From Salinarimonas ramus (GTDB taxonomy: Bacteria > Pseudomonadota > Alphaproteobacteria > Rhizobiales > Beijerinckiaceae): a DNA stretch of 64,000 bases. Shown here in pieces: positions 41,869 to 51,406 of this stretch. A program made the translations under genes and the position numbers. A model generated the notes under the pieces. That model had not been told where the DNA came from, searched no databases, and saw only the letters and a program-made list of their open reading frames with translations. Where the stretch lies: positions 62,001 through 126,000 of the forward strand of contig NZ_BMMF01000014.1 in NCBI RefSeq assembly GCF_014645695.1. The letters run 5' to 3'. Numbering within the stretch: the first letter of the stretch is position 1; each line of letters starts with the position of its first letter.

Positions 41869-43101
41869 TCAGCCCTCGTCCGCGACCTCCCGCGTCTCGA
41901 TGAGCGAGGCGTGCTCCAGCGTGCGGTGGACGGGGCACATGTCCGCGATCTCGACGAGGCGCGCGCGCTCGGCCGGGGCGAGATCGCCCGTGATATTCAG
42001 GCGGCGCACGAAGCGGTCGACGCGCCGGTGCGCGCCGCCTTCGGCATCGTCGCTGTCGTGGGCGTGGACCTTGTCGTGGGTCACGTCGACGACGACGCTC
42101 TCCAGTGGCAGTTTCTTGCGGCGCGCGTACATCCTCAGCGTCATCGCCGTGCAGGCGCCGAGCGCCACCGACAGGAACTGGTAGGGCGTCGGCCCGAGAT
42201 CCGAGCCCCCGACGGAGAGCGGCTCGTCGGCGATGAGATGAAAGCGCCCGTCCACGGAGACGTGCTGGAGGAGCCCGCCGGGAGCGTCCTCGCTCACGCG
42301 CACGACGCCCTCGTGCACAGCGCCCGCGTCCTCGTCCCGCCGCGCAGGCAGGTAGCGCGTCGCCCAGGCGGCGATGACGGAGGCGGCGTATTCCGCGTCC
42401 TCGGCGCGCGAGAGGAGGTGGTCGGCGTCGTCCAGCGAGACGAAGCTCTTCGGATGGCGCGCGGCGACGAAGATGTCGGTGGCGTTCTCGACGCCGACCA
42501 CGGCGTCGCGCGGGGCATGGAGCACGAGGAGCGCCTTGCGCAGGTTGCCGAGCGCGTCCTTCAGGCCCTGGGCGCGGACGTCCTCGACGAAATCGCGCGT
42601 GATCGTGAACTCGCGCCCCGCGAGGCTCACCCGCGCCGAGCCGTCGCGCTCGATGTCCTCGAGCGAGGAGCCCAGCGCCTTCGTCACGTGGGCGGGCTCC
42701 GCCGGCGCGCCGATGGTGACGACGGCCTTCGCCTCCGGGATGCGGGCGGCGGCGGCGATGGTCGCCGCGCCTCCGAGCGAATGGCCGATGAGGATGGCGG
42801 GCGCCTCCAGCGTCTCGCGCATGTGGTCGGCGGCGCGCACGAGGTCGGCGACGTTCGTGGTGAAGTCCGTGTTGGCGAACTCGCCCTGCGAATGCCCGAG
42901 CCCGGTGAAGTCGAAGCGCATGACCGCGATGCCGGCGTCGGCCAGCGCGGCCGCGATGCGCCGCGCGGCGGCGAGATCCTTCGAGCAGGTGAAGCAATGC
43001 GTGAAGAGCGCGTAGGCCCGCGGCCGGCCCACCGGCCTGTCGAGGCGCGCGGCGAGCGTCTGGCCGTCGTGGCCGGGGAAAGCGATCTTCTCGATGGGCA
43101 T
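41869..43101 (-). CDS. alpha/beta hydrolase-OsmC fusion protein
   Basis: A 410-residue two-domain protein. The first 250 residues form an alpha/beta hydrolase with the nucleophile elbow GHSLGGAA, an acid in the HAPRDAVV segment and a His in DDADHLL. The remainder is an OsmC/Ohr-like domain (GPTPYQFLSVALGACTAMTLRMYA in parts: SVALGACTAMTL; MCPVHRTLE), with the two cysteines expected for peroxide reduction (in GACTA and DMCPVH). Such fusions are common in proteobacteria. Start taken at the ATG ending at 43101, preceded by CCGGAGACC; a longer frame exists upstream. Predicted role: organic peroxide or acyl ester detoxification. Confidence 0.92.
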   Translation of the reverse strand: MPIEKIAFPGHDGQTLAARLDRPVGRPRAYALFTHCFTCSKDLAAARRIAAALADAGIAVMRFDFTGLGHSQGEFANTDFTTNVADLVRAADHMRETLEAPAILIGHSLGGAATIAAAARIPEAKAVVTIGAPAEPAHVTKALGSSLEDIERDGSARVSLAGREFTITRDFVEDVRAQGLKDALGNLRKALLVLHAPRDAVVGVENATDIFVAARHPKSFVSLDDADHLLSRAEDAEYAASVIAAWATRYLPARRDEDAGAVHEGVVRVSEDAPGGLLQHVSVDGRFHLIADEPLSVGGSDLGPTPYQFLSVALGACTAMTLRMYARRKKLPLESVVVDVTHDKVHAHDSDDAEGGAHRRVDRFVRRLNITGDLAPAERARLVEIADMCPVHRTLEHASLIETREVADEG

Positions 43102-43361
43102 GCGGGTCTCCGGCTGCATTCGGCGGAATGTCATCTGAAGTCCCCTTCGTCCCTTGCGCAACCCGCGTTACCCCGCCATCTCACGTCTCGCTACAGCGCC
43201 GGGCCCCTCTGGCGGAACGGGACACCCCCCTTCCGCGATGTCGGAGCTGTTCCCTCGTTCGGGATCAGCCGGCACCACCCGCGCCACGCGCGCGGTGACG
43301 ACGGCGGTGCCGGGCGGGTCTCGTCCTTCGGCCCACCTTCGCGTCATCGGTGATCCTCCCA

Positions 43362-44354
43362 ATGACAACCACCCTCCTCCTCGTCGCCACCGGCCTCGTG
43401 CTTCTCGTCCTGGGCGGCGATCTCCTCGTGCGCGGCTCGGTCAAGGCCGCGACGCGCCTGGGCGTCTCGCCGCTCGTCATCGGCCTCACGCTCGTCGGCT
43501 TCGGCACCTCGACGCCCGAGCTCGTCACCTCCGTTCAGGCCTCGCTCGCGGGCGCGCCCGGCATCGCCATCGGCAACATCGTCGGCTCGAACATCGCCAA
43601 CATCCTGCTGATCCTGGGCATCTCCGCGCTGATCGCGCCGATCGCCATCGATTCGCGGGCGCTGCGGCGCGACGGCGTCGTGGCGCTCGCCGCGGCGATC
43701 GCCTTCGCCGCGCTCGCCTTCGTCTGGCCGCTCGATCGCGTGGTCGGCGCGGTCTTCGTCGTCGGCCTCGCCGTCTACATCTTCACGGCCTTCCGCCAGG
43801 AGCGGGCGGTCGTGGCCGCGCCCGAGCACGGGGCGCTCTACGACAAGGCCGTGGCGACCCAGGGCGCGGACGAAGCCCTCGTGCCCGATCCCGCGGAGAA
43901 GGGCGGCAGCCTCGTCTGGCCGATCCTGCTCGCGCTCGCGGGCCTCGTCCTCGTCGTGGGCGGCGGCAAGCTCCTCGTCGACGGCGCGACCGAGCTCGCC
44001 CGGGGGCTCGGCATCTCGGAAGCCGTGATCGGCCTGACCGTCGTGGCGGTGGGCACCTCGCTGCCGGAGCTCGTCACCTCGGTCGTCGCCGCGCTGCGAC
44101 GCCAGGCCGACGTCGCCTTCGGCAACATCGTCGGCTCGAACATCTACAACATCCTCGGCATCGGCGGCGTCACCGGGCTGATCGCGCCCGTCGACATCCC
44201 CGTCGAGATCGCGCGCTTCGACGCGCCGATCATGGTGGGCGTGACCCTCCTCATGCTGCTCTTCGCCTTCACCAGCCGGCGCATCGTGCGCTGGGAGGGC
44301 GCGGTCCTGATCGCCGGCTACGTCGCCTACGTCTGGCTGCTCTGGCCCGCCTGA
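43362..44354 (+). CDS. calcium/sodium antiporter (CaCA family, YrbG-type)
   Basis: A 330-residue membrane protein made of two inverted halves. Each half has the alpha-repeat signature: GLTLVGFGTSTPELVTSV with GNIVGSNIANIL, and GLTVVAVGTSLPELVTSV with GNIVGSNIYNIL. The Glu of each TSxPEL segment is the cation ligand. It exchanges calcium for sodium or protons across the inner membrane. The ATG at 43362 was preferred to the in-frame GTG at 43350. A long hairpin (44366-44402) follows the stop and separates it from the ccoGHIS genes. Confidence 0.93.
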   Translation: MTTTLLLVATGLVLLVLGGDLLVRGSVKAATRLGVSPLVIGLTLVGFGTSTPELVTSVQASLAGAPGIAIGNIVGSNIANILLILGISALIAPIAIDSRALRRDGVVALAAAIAFAALAFVWPLDRVVGAVFVVGLAVYIFTAFRQERAVVAAPEHGALYDKAVATQGADEALVPDPAEKGGSLVWPILLALAGLVLVVGGGKLLVDGATELARGLGISEAVIGLTVVAVGTSLPELVTSVVAALRRQADVAFGNIVGSNIYNILGIGGVTGLIAPVDIPVEIARFDAPIMVGVTLLMLLFAFTSRRIVRWEGAVLIAGYVAYVWLLWPA

Positions 44355-44365
44355 GCCGCCACGAC

Positions 44366-44402
44366 GCGCCCGCCCGCCGTCCGCGCGACGGCGGGCGGGC
44401 GC
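44366..44402 (+). terminator. long GC hairpin after the antiporter gene
   Basis: Sixteen paired bases (GCGCCCGCCCGCCGTC with its complement) around a 5-base loop, 12 bases after the antiporter stop. No T-tract. It separates the antiporter from the FNR-controlled ccoG unit. Confidence 0.6.
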
Positions 44403-44438
44403 CTGCGACATCCCGTCCGCCGCGTGGGAACGCGGCCA

Positions 44439-44452
44439 TTGATCCCGATCAA
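44439..44452 (+). promoter_or_regulatory. perfect FNR/FixK box upstream of ccoG
   Basis: TTGATCCCGATCAA, a perfect palindromic match to the TTGAT-N4-ATCAA consensus of FNR, FnrL and FixK regulators. Its centre is 81-82 bases upstream of the ccoG ATG. At the class II spacing of 41.5, transcription would start near 44487, leaving a 40-base leader. Confidence 0.8.
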
Positions 44453-44526
44453 CGCGCCGGGGAGCGGGGCGCGCGAGGGTGCGGGGCGCAAAAGGAAAGC
44501 GCCACGGATCAGCGAGTCCCCCCGCC

Positions 44527-46026
44527 ATGGCCGACACGGCAACCCCGAACCCCGCGCGAAACGCGGACGAGCTCCACGACGACACGGCCGAGACCCTCAT
44601 CGAGGGCCCGCTCTACGTCAGCCGCCGGCAGCTCTACGTCCAATCCGTCAAGGGCACGTTCCGCAAGATCAAGTGGGCGGTCCTCGTCGCCACGCTCGGT
44701 GTCTACTACCTCCTGCCCTTCGTGCGCTGGGACCGCGGGCCGAACGCGCCCGACCAGGCGGTGCTGATCGACTTTCCCGCGCGGCGCTTCTACTTCTTCT
44801 TCATCGAGATCTGGCCGCAGGAGATCGTCTATCTCACCGGCCTCCTGATCCTCGCCTCCTTCGTCCTCTTCCTCATGAACGCGGTCGCGGGCCGTGTCTG
44901 GTGCGGCTATCTCTGCCCGCAGACGGTCTGGACGGACCTCTTCCTCGCGGTGGAGCGCTTCTTCGAGGGCGACCGGCGCGAGCGGCTGAAGCTGCACGAG
45001 GGCGGCTGGACGGGTAACCGGATCGCGCGCACGAGCGGCAAGCACTTCGTCTGGCTGATGATCGCCTGGTGGACCGGCGGCGCCTGGGTGCTCTACTTCG
45101 CCGACGCGCCCACGCTGGTGTGGAACCTCGCGACTCTGCAGGCGCCCGCCGTCGCCTATGTCTGGATCGGCATCCTCACCTTCACGACCTACACGCTCGC
45201 CGGCTTCATGCGCGAGCAGGTCTGCACCTACATGTGCCCCTGGCCCCGCATCCAGGCGGCGCTGACCGACGAGCATGCGCTCAACGTCACCTACAAGGTC
45301 GACCGCGGCGAGCCCCGCGCCTCCGTGAAGAAGGCCAAGGCGCTTCGCGAGCACGGCGAGCCCGCGGGCGATTGCATCGACTGCAATCAGTGCGTCGCCG
45401 TGTGCCCGACCGGCGTCGACATCCGCGACGGCCTCCAGCTCGGCTGCGTGCAGTGCGGCCTGTGCATCGACGCCTGCGACAACGTCATGGACAAGATCGG
45501 CCGCCCGAAGGGCCTCATCGCCTATGACAGCGAGTACAACCTCGAGCGCCGCGAGGCCGGCCTGCCCGAGGAGAAGCCGAAGATCGTGCGGGCGCGCACC
45601 ATCCTCTACGCCGTGCTCATCGTCGGCATCTCGCTGTTCATGGCCTATCATCTCGCGATCCGCTCGAGCCTCGACGTCTCGGCGCTGCACGACCGCAACC
45701 CGCTCTACGTGCTGCTCTCGGACGGCTCGATCCGCAACGCCTACACGATCCGCGTCTCCAACAAGGAGCTCGAGGAGCGTGCGTTCACGCTCTCGCTCGA
45801 GGGCCTCGACGGAGCGCGGGTGGAGGCGGTGGGCGCCACCAACGTCGATCCGGACACGCTCGAGGTCGTCGTCGGCCCGGCGCAGACCCGCGAGCTGCGC
45901 GTGCTCGTCACCGACTCCGCCGCCGCGGGCGCGCCCGAGAGCCGCGCCATCGCCTTCGTCCTCGTCGCTCCCGACGGTGGAGAGAGCGCGATCGCGCAGG
46001 ACCACTTCATCAAGCCCGCGCGGTGA
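44527..46026 (+). CDS. ccoG: cbb3 oxidase maturation ferredoxin-type protein CcoG (FixG)
   Basis: A 499-residue membrane protein. Hydrophobic helices alternate with cysteine clusters: RVWCGYLCPQTVW and EQVCTYMCPWPRIQ, then two 4Fe-4S ferredoxin motifs (CIDCNQCVAVCP near residues 284-295 and CVQCGLCIDACD). The C-terminal part is an extracytoplasmic immunoglobulin-like domain. CcoG is a cupric reductase needed to load copper into cytochrome cbb3 oxidase. Start taken at the ATG at 44527; a GTG 48 bases upstream is in frame but lies before the expected transcript start. First gene of a ccoGHIS operon under an FNR-type box. Confidence 0.95.
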   Translation: MADTATPNPARNADELHDDTAETLIEGPLYVSRRQLYVQSVKGTFRKIKWAVLVATLGVYYLLPFVRWDRGPNAPDQAVLIDFPARRFYFFFIEIWPQEIVYLTGLLILASFVLFLMNAVAGRVWCGYLCPQTVWTDLFLAVERFFEGDRRERLKLHEGGWTGNRIARTSGKHFVWLMIAWWTGGAWVLYFADAPTLVWNLATLQAPAVAYVWIGILTFTTYTLAGFMREQVCTYMCPWPRIQAALTDEHALNVTYKVDRGEPRASVKKAKALREHGEPAGDCIDCNQCVAVCPTGVDIRDGLQLGCVQCGLCIDACDNVMDKIGRPKGLIAYDSEYNLERREAGLPEEKPKIVRARTILYAVLIVGISLFMAYHLAIRSSLDVSALHDRNPLYVLLSDGSIRNAYTIRVSNKELEERAFTLSLEGLDGARVEAVGATNVDPDTLEVVVGPAQTRELRVLVTDSAAAGAPESRAIAFVLVAPDGGESAIAQDHFIKPAR

Positions 46027-46054
46027 GCGCGATCTCCCACAGGAGCCCGAGACC

Positions 46055-46594
46055 ATGTCCTCCCCCGTCACGTCTCGCCCCGATCGGCTCGCGAGCGACT
46101 ACGTTCCCGGCGGCAGTCCGCTGACCGGCCGCAAGGTCCTGATGATCATGGTGGCGTTCTTCGGCGTGATCTTCGCCATGAACGTGGTTCTGCTGAAGCT
46201 CGCCGCCACCACCTTCCGCGGGCTCGAGGTCGAGAGCGCCTACCGCGCCGGCCAGGAATACAACGACGTCTTGGCCGAGAGCGCCGCGCAGCGTGCGCGC
46301 GCCTGGGCCGTGGACGTGCGCGTGGCGCGCCGCGCCGACGGCCTCGTCGCCGCGGTGTTCGCCGTGAGCGATCCCGACGGCGCGCCCGTCGCCGGCCTCT
46401 CGGGCTCCGCGCGCCTCGCCGCCCCCGCCGACACGGCGCTGGACGTCGAGGGCGTCCTCGTCGAGACCGGCGCCGGCGCCTACGAGGCGATCTTCCCCGA
46501 GGAGACCGATCCCGGCCGCTGGACGCTCGTCACCGAGCTCTCCCGCGACGGCGACGTCCTCTTCCGCTCCCGCAACCGCATACTCCTGGATTGA
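46055..46594 (+). CDS. ccoH: cbb3 oxidase assembly protein FixH/CcoH
   Basis: A 179-residue protein with one transmembrane helix near residues 28-50 (VLMIMVAFFGVIFAMNVVLL) after a PLTGRK lead-in, then a periplasmic domain (AYRAGQEYNDVLAESAAQRA) as in FixH. It helps assemble the cbb3-type oxidase. It begins 29 bases after ccoG and its stop lies five bases before the start chosen for ccoI, so the genes are tightly coupled. ATG at 46055 is preceded by ACAGGAGCC. Confidence 0.92.
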   Translation: MSSPVTSRPDRLASDYVPGGSPLTGRKVLMIMVAFFGVIFAMNVVLLKLAATTFRGLEVESAYRAGQEYNDVLAESAAQRARAWAVDVRVARRADGLVAAVFAVSDPDGAPVAGLSGSARLAAPADTALDVEGVLVETGAGAYEAIFPEETDPGRWTLVTELSRDGDVLFRSRNRILLD

Positions 46595-46599
46595 TCCCC

Positions 46600-48894
46600 G
46601 TGAGCGTCTCCCCCGCGCTCGCGGCCGGCGTCCCGACGACCGACCGCGTCGACTATTCCGCCTTCGTCACGCCCGCCGAGGACGGTGCCTGCCGCCTCGA
46701 CCTCGCGGTGGACGGCATCACCTGCGCCGCCTGTATCCGCGAGATCGAGGACGGCGTGGCGGGCGCGCCCGGCCTGCGCGCCGCGCGGCTCAACTACACG
46801 ACGCGCCGCCTCACGGTGACCCTCGACGAAGGCGCAGATGCCGCCGCCGCGGTGGCGCGGCTCGAGCGGCTCGGCTACCGCGCCTATCCCTTCACGCAGT
46901 CGCGCGAGGAGGCGATCGAGAGCGCCGAGACCAAGGACCTGCTGACGCGGCTCGGCGTCGCCGCCTTCGCGGCGATGAACATCATGCTCCTCTCGGTGTC
47001 GGTCTGGTCGGGCAACGTCTCCGACATCGACCCCGAGACGCGTGACCTCTTCCACTGGCTCTCGGCGCTGATCGCGATCCCGGCGGTGGCCTATTCCGGC
47101 CAGCCCTTCTTCAAGGCGGCGATCCGCTCGATTCGCGCCGGCGGGCTCGGCATGGACGTGCCGATCTCGCTGGGCGTCCTGCTCGCGGTGGGCGTCTCCC
47201 TGTGGGAGACCGCGCATTCGGCGACGCACGCCTATTTCGACTCCGCCGTGATGCTCCTCGCCTTCCTGCTCGCGGGGCGCGTCCTCGATCAGGCCATGCG
47301 CAAGCGCACGCGCGCGGTCGCGGGCAACCTCATCGCCCTTCGCGGGGACACGGCGCGGCGCATCGACGCCGACGGCGGCGTCACCGAGATCCCGGTCCTC
47401 GCCGTCAAGGCGGGCGAGCGCCTCGCCGTGCGACCGGGGGACAGGATCGCGGTGGACGGCATCGTCGAGGAGGGCACCTCCGAGATCGACGCCAGCCTCG
47501 TCACCGGCGAGACGGCGCACGAGCCCGTGGCGCCGGGCGCGACCGTGCATTCGGGCACGCTCAACGTCTCGGGCGCGCTGGTCGTGCGCGCCACGGCGGC
47601 CGCCGAGAGCTCCCTCGTCGCGGAGGTGAACAAGCTCCTCGATGCGGCGCTGCTCGCCAAGTCGCGCTACGTGCGCATCGCGGATCGCGCCGCGCGGCTG
47701 TATTCGCCCGTCGTGCACGCGACCGCGCTCCTCACGGCGCTCGGCTGGCTCGCCTACGGCGCGGGGCCGCATTTCGCGATCCTCACGGCGGTGGCCGTGC
47801 TGATCATCACCTGCCCCTGCGCGCTCGGCCTCGCCGTGCCGGCGGTGCAGGTCGTCGTCTCGGGCGCGCTGTTCAAGGCGGGCGTGCTGCTCTCGGCGGG
47901 CGACGGCGTCGAGCGCATCGCCGCCTGCGACACGGTCGTCCTCGACAAGACCGGCACGCTCACGACGCCGGAAGCCCGTATCGCCAACCGGGCGGACGCG
48001 CCCGACGACCTCCTCGCGCTGGCGGCGCGGCTGGCGCAGACCTCCTCGCACCCGCTCGCCCGGGCCCTGATGCTCGCCGCCTCCCGCGACGGGCTCGACA
48101 CCAGCCCCCTCGCCGACGCGCGCGAGGAGCCGGGGCGCGGCGTCGTGGCGCGCTTCGAGGGCGTCGAGGCCCGCCTCGGCTCGGCCGATTTCTGCGGCGC
48201 CCGCGAGGAGGCCGCCCGCGCCCTCGCCGCCGATCCCGACGCCACCGCCATCGCGGTGTCGCTCGGCGAGCGTCGCGCGGTGCTGACGCTGCGCCAGACG
48301 CTCAAGGACGACGCCGCCGCCACCGTGGCGCGGCTGAAGGGGATGGGCCTTGCCGTCCTGATCGTCTCCGGAGATCGCGAAGGGCCGGTCTCGCGCGCGG
48401 CCGCGGCGGTCGGGATCGAGACGTGGCACGCCGGCGCGAAGCCCGGCGACAAGACGGCGCTCATCGAGAGCCTCACGGCGCAGGGCCGCCGCGTGCTGAT
48501 GGTCGGCGACGGCCTCAACGACGCGCCCGCGCTGGCGGCGGCGCACGCCTCGCTCTCGCCGATCTCCGCCTCCCACCTCGCCCAGACCTGCGCCGACGCG
48601 CTCGTCGTCGGCGACCGGCTGCTTCCCGTCGCCGACGCCGTCGCGCTGACCCGTCGTGCGCTCCGCATCATGCGCCAGAACCTCTGGCTCGCGACGCTCT
48701 ACAATCTCGTGGCCGTCCCGATCGCGGTCGCCGGCTTCGTGACGCCGCTCGTCGCGGCGCTGGCCATGTCGGGCTCGTCCATCGTCGTCACCGTGAACGC
48801 GCTGCGCGCGCAGGCGCGTACGCGCTCACGCGCGCCGGTTCGCGCGGGCCGTTCGGCGGCGCCGCGCCGTCGCCTGGAGGAGGTCGCCCCGTGA
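46600..48894 (+). CDS. ccoI: copper-transporting P1B-type ATPase CcoI (FixI)
   Basis: A 764-residue heavy-metal ATPase. An N-terminal metal-binding domain has ITCAAC (Cys42, Cys45). Helices carry the CPC motif (ITCPCALGLAVP, Cys405 and Cys407). DKTGTLT has the phosphorylated Asp449; the nucleotide domain has SSHPLARA and the hinge is GDGLNDAPAL. CcoI feeds copper to the binuclear centre of cbb3 oxidase. Start taken as GTG at 46600; a TTG nine bases upstream is also in frame and overlaps the ccoH stop. Stop overlaps the ccoS start (GTGA). Confidence 0.95.
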   Translation: MSVSPALAAGVPTTDRVDYSAFVTPAEDGACRLDLAVDGITCAACIREIEDGVAGAPGLRAARLNYTTRRLTVTLDEGADAAAAVARLERLGYRAYPFTQSREEAIESAETKDLLTRLGVAAFAAMNIMLLSVSVWSGNVSDIDPETRDLFHWLSALIAIPAVAYSGQPFFKAAIRSIRAGGLGMDVPISLGVLLAVGVSLWETAHSATHAYFDSAVMLLAFLLAGRVLDQAMRKRTRAVAGNLIALRGDTARRIDADGGVTEIPVLAVKAGERLAVRPGDRIAVDGIVEEGTSEIDASLVTGETAHEPVAPGATVHSGTLNVSGALVVRATAAAESSLVAEVNKLLDAALLAKSRYVRIADRAARLYSPVVHATALLTALGWLAYGAGPHFAILTAVAVLIITCPCALGLAVPAVQVVVSGALFKAGVLLSAGDGVERIAACDTVVLDKTGTLTTPEARIANRADAPDDLLALAARLAQTSSHPLARALMLAASRDGLDTSPLADAREEPGRGVVARFEGVEARLGSADFCGAREEAARALAADPDATAIAVSLGERRAVLTLRQTLKDDAAATVARLKGMGLAVLIVSGDREGPVSRAAAAVGIETWHAGAKPGDKTALIESLTAQGRRVLMVGDGLNDAPALAAAHASLSPISASHLAQTCADALVVGDRLLPVADAVALTRRALRIMRQNLWLATLYNLVAVPIAVAGFVTPLVAALAMSGSSIVVTVNALRAQARTRSRAPVRAGRSAAPRRRLEEVAP

Positions 48895-49097
48895 ACGTGA
48901 TCCTCTACCTGCTCCCCATCGCGCTGGGGCTCGGCCTGCTCGGCCTCGCCGCCTTCCTGTGGTCCCTCAAGAAGGGCCAGTACGACGACCTCGAAGGCGC
49001 CGCCGTGCGCATCCTCGACGACGACGACCTGCCGGAGGAGCGGCGGCCGGGGCGGGGGAGCGGCGACAACGGCGCGAAGCCGCGCGATCGGAGCTAG
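48891..49097 (+). CDS. ccoS: cbb3 oxidase assembly protein CcoS (FixS)
   Basis: A 68-residue protein starting with GTG that overlaps the ccoI stop. One transmembrane helix (LYLLPIALGLGLLGLAAFLW) is followed by SLKKGQYDDLEGAAVRIL, which is the CcoS hallmark, and an acidic tail. It is required for haem and copper insertion into the cbb3 oxidase. It completes the ccoGHIS set; the structural genes ccoNOQP are not in this window. GGAGGAGGTC precedes the start. Confidence 0.93.
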   Translation: MNVILYLLPIALGLGLLGLAAFLWSLKKGQYDDLEGAAVRILDDDDLPEERRPGRGSGDNGAKPRDRS

Positions 49098-49258
49098 GCT
49101 TCGGAGGGGTAGAGCCTTCGCTCGCACCGCTCGATCGATCGCCGCCGCGGCGCGCTCCGCGCGCGACCTCCCGTCGCGCCCGCGGGAAAGCCCGCACGGG
49201 GCAGCCCGTATTGCCAGGTCTCCCGGATCCGTGCTAAGTCATTGAATATAAACGCAGT

Positions 49259-49276
49259 TTTTAGCGGTTCTAAACT
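49259..49276 (+). promoter_or_regulatory. Irr-like box upstream of bfd
   Basis: TTTAGCGGTTCTAAACT, which resembles the alphaproteobacterial iron-control element (TTTAGAA-N3-TTCTAAA). The right half is a full match and the left half is degenerate. It ends 11 bases before the bfd ATG, where binding would block transcription. The same TTCTAAACT half-site appears before bfr. Confidence 0.55.
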
Positions 49277-49286
49277 GGAAGCCCCG

Positions 49287-49535
49287 ATGATCGTCTGCTC
49301 CTGCAACGTGCTTTCGGACACGCAGGTCAAGGCCTGCATGGCGCCCGGCGGGGCGGGGCCGCGCACGCCCGCACAGGTCTATCGCTGCCTGGGCTGCAGC
49401 CCGCGCTGCGGGCGCTGCGCGACGACGATCCGCAAGATCATGAACGCGAGCTTCGCCGAGGCGTCGGCGGACGCCGTCGAGGGCTGCACGACGGCCTGCG
49501 CCGCCACCTGCCTGCACCAGGCGAAGGTGGCCTGA
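49287..49535 (+). CDS. bfd: bacterioferritin-associated ferredoxin (Bfd)
   Basis: An 82-residue [2Fe-2S] protein: MIVCSCNVLSD near the N-terminus and YRCLGCSPRCGRC in the middle supply the four Cys ligands, as in Bfd. It reduces the bacterioferritin core to release iron. The ATG at 49287 has GGAAG nine bases upstream; an upstream ATG at 49242 would place the Irr-like box inside the coding region. It is 132 bases before bfr, so the two may be separate units each under an Irr-like site. The C-terminal tail has additional cysteines (CTTACAATC-like), of unknown meaning. Confidence 0.92.
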   Translation: MIVCSCNVLSDTQVKACMAPGGAGPRTPAQVYRCLGCSPRCGRCATTIRKIMNASFAEASADAVEGCTTACAATCLHQAKVA

Positions 49536-49628
49536 GCGGCGTTTCTCCCTCTCGTCTCGTCATCGAGCCGCCGCCTTCGGCGTTTCCCGCATTGCCATCG
49601 CGCGCATTCTGGTCGATAGTCCGTTCCC

Positions 49629-49644
49629 TGGAATCATTCTAAAC
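49629..49644 (+). promoter_or_regulatory. Irr-like box upstream of bfr
   Basis: TGGAATCATTCTAAAC contains inverted half-sites GGAAT / ATTCTAA around a short centre, similar to the iron-control element bound by Irr. It lies 24 bases before the bfr ATG. Shared with the bfd upstream region, suggesting common iron-responsive control. Confidence 0.5.
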
Positions 49645-49667
49645 TTTGAGAAGGGGCGACGCGAGCC

Positions 49668-50153
49668 ATGAAGGGCGATCCCAAGGTCATCGACTATCTC
49701 AACCGCGGCCTGCGCAGCGAGCTGACGGCGGTCAACCAGTACTGGCTCCACTACCGCCTCCTGGACGATTGGGGCTACAAGGACCTGGCGAAATACTGGC
49801 GCAAGGAATCCATCGAGGAGATGGAGCACGCCGACAAGTTCGTCACGCGCATCATCTTCCTCGAGGGCTTCCCCAACCTCCAGGAGCTGGACCCGCTGCG
49901 CATCGGGCAGAACGTGCTCGAGGTGATCGAGGCGGACCTCGCCGCCGAGGTCGAGGCCCGGGCCCTCTACCTGGAAGCGGCCCAATACTGCGACAGCGTC
50001 AACGACCGCGTGTCGAAGAACCTGTTCGAGGAGCTCGCCGCGGACGAGGAGGGGCATATCGACTTCCTCGAGACGCAGCTCGAGCTGATCAAGCAGGTCG
50101 GGCTGCAGCTCTATGCGCAGAAGCACATCGGCGGGCTCGAAGGCGACGACTGA
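49668..50153 (+). CDS. bfr: bacterioferritin (Bfr)
   Basis: A 161-residue four-helix ferritin subunit. The opening [20 protein letters not shown] is typical, with ferroxidase ligands in [27 protein letters not shown] (EExxH) and [17 protein letters not shown]. It forms a 24-mer cage that stores iron, with haem bound at subunit interfaces by a Met of helix B (EEMEHAD). Length standard. ATG at 49668 follows AGAAGGGGCGACG. Bfd just upstream is its reductase. Confidence 0.96.
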   Translation: MKGDPKVIDYLNRGLRSELTAVNQYWLHYRLLDDWGYKDLAKYWRKESIEEMEHADKFVTRIIFLEGFPNLQELDPLRIGQNVLEVIEADLAAEVEARALYLEAAQYCDSVNDRVSKNLFEELAADEEGHIDFLETQLELIKQVGLQLYAQKHIGGLEGDD

Positions 50154-50491
50154 GGAGACCGGCGTTCCCCTGCGAACGCACGGTCCGGACCGTGCGTGAG
50201 CTCGAATCGAGCAACCGAAGAGGAGCGGGTGCCGACCGGCGCCTGCTCCTTTCCGTCCGTTCGCGTGGAAAGTGCGCATGAAGCCCGGTTGGGCCGCGGA
50301 ATTTCCCGCTGAAGGCGCATTCTGCCGCCGGATCGGGCTTGATCACTTTTTTTGCACCAAGCTATGGACGGCACGTCCCCGACCGGCTTAATTGTGGCAG
50401 GTAGAAGAACGCCGCGAAAAGCGGTGGGGAACGGGATGCGGGCACGGATGGACGCCGTCGGGCGCCCGCACGGCACGAGGCTGTCGCTTAA
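50154..50491. other. intergenic region between bfr and livH
   Basis: A 338-base stretch without a convincing reading frame. It holds the 22-base palindrome (50176-50197) and an AT-richer part near 50338-50400 (a run of seven T followed by GCACC, and CGGCTTAATTGTGGC), which is where the livHMGF promoter probably lies. I could not define -35/-10 boxes or a sigma-54 site. Confidence 0.5.
50176..50197. other. perfect 22-base palindrome downstream of bfr
   Basis: ACGCACGGTCC followed at once by its exact reverse complement, without spacer, 23 bases after the bfr stop. It lacks a loop and a T-tract, so it is less suited to a terminator than to a protein-binding site, although a hairpin with a few unpaired bases could form. 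Confidence 0.55.

Positions 50492-51405
<914 letters not shown>

Positions 51406-51406
<1 letters not shown>

Noticed and set aside
43102-43361. Possible small gene on the minus strand (66 codons at 43168-43368)
   Set aside because: No ribosome site, no family features, Pro/Arg-rich translation; treated as the intergenic region between the hydrolase-OsmC and antiporter genes.
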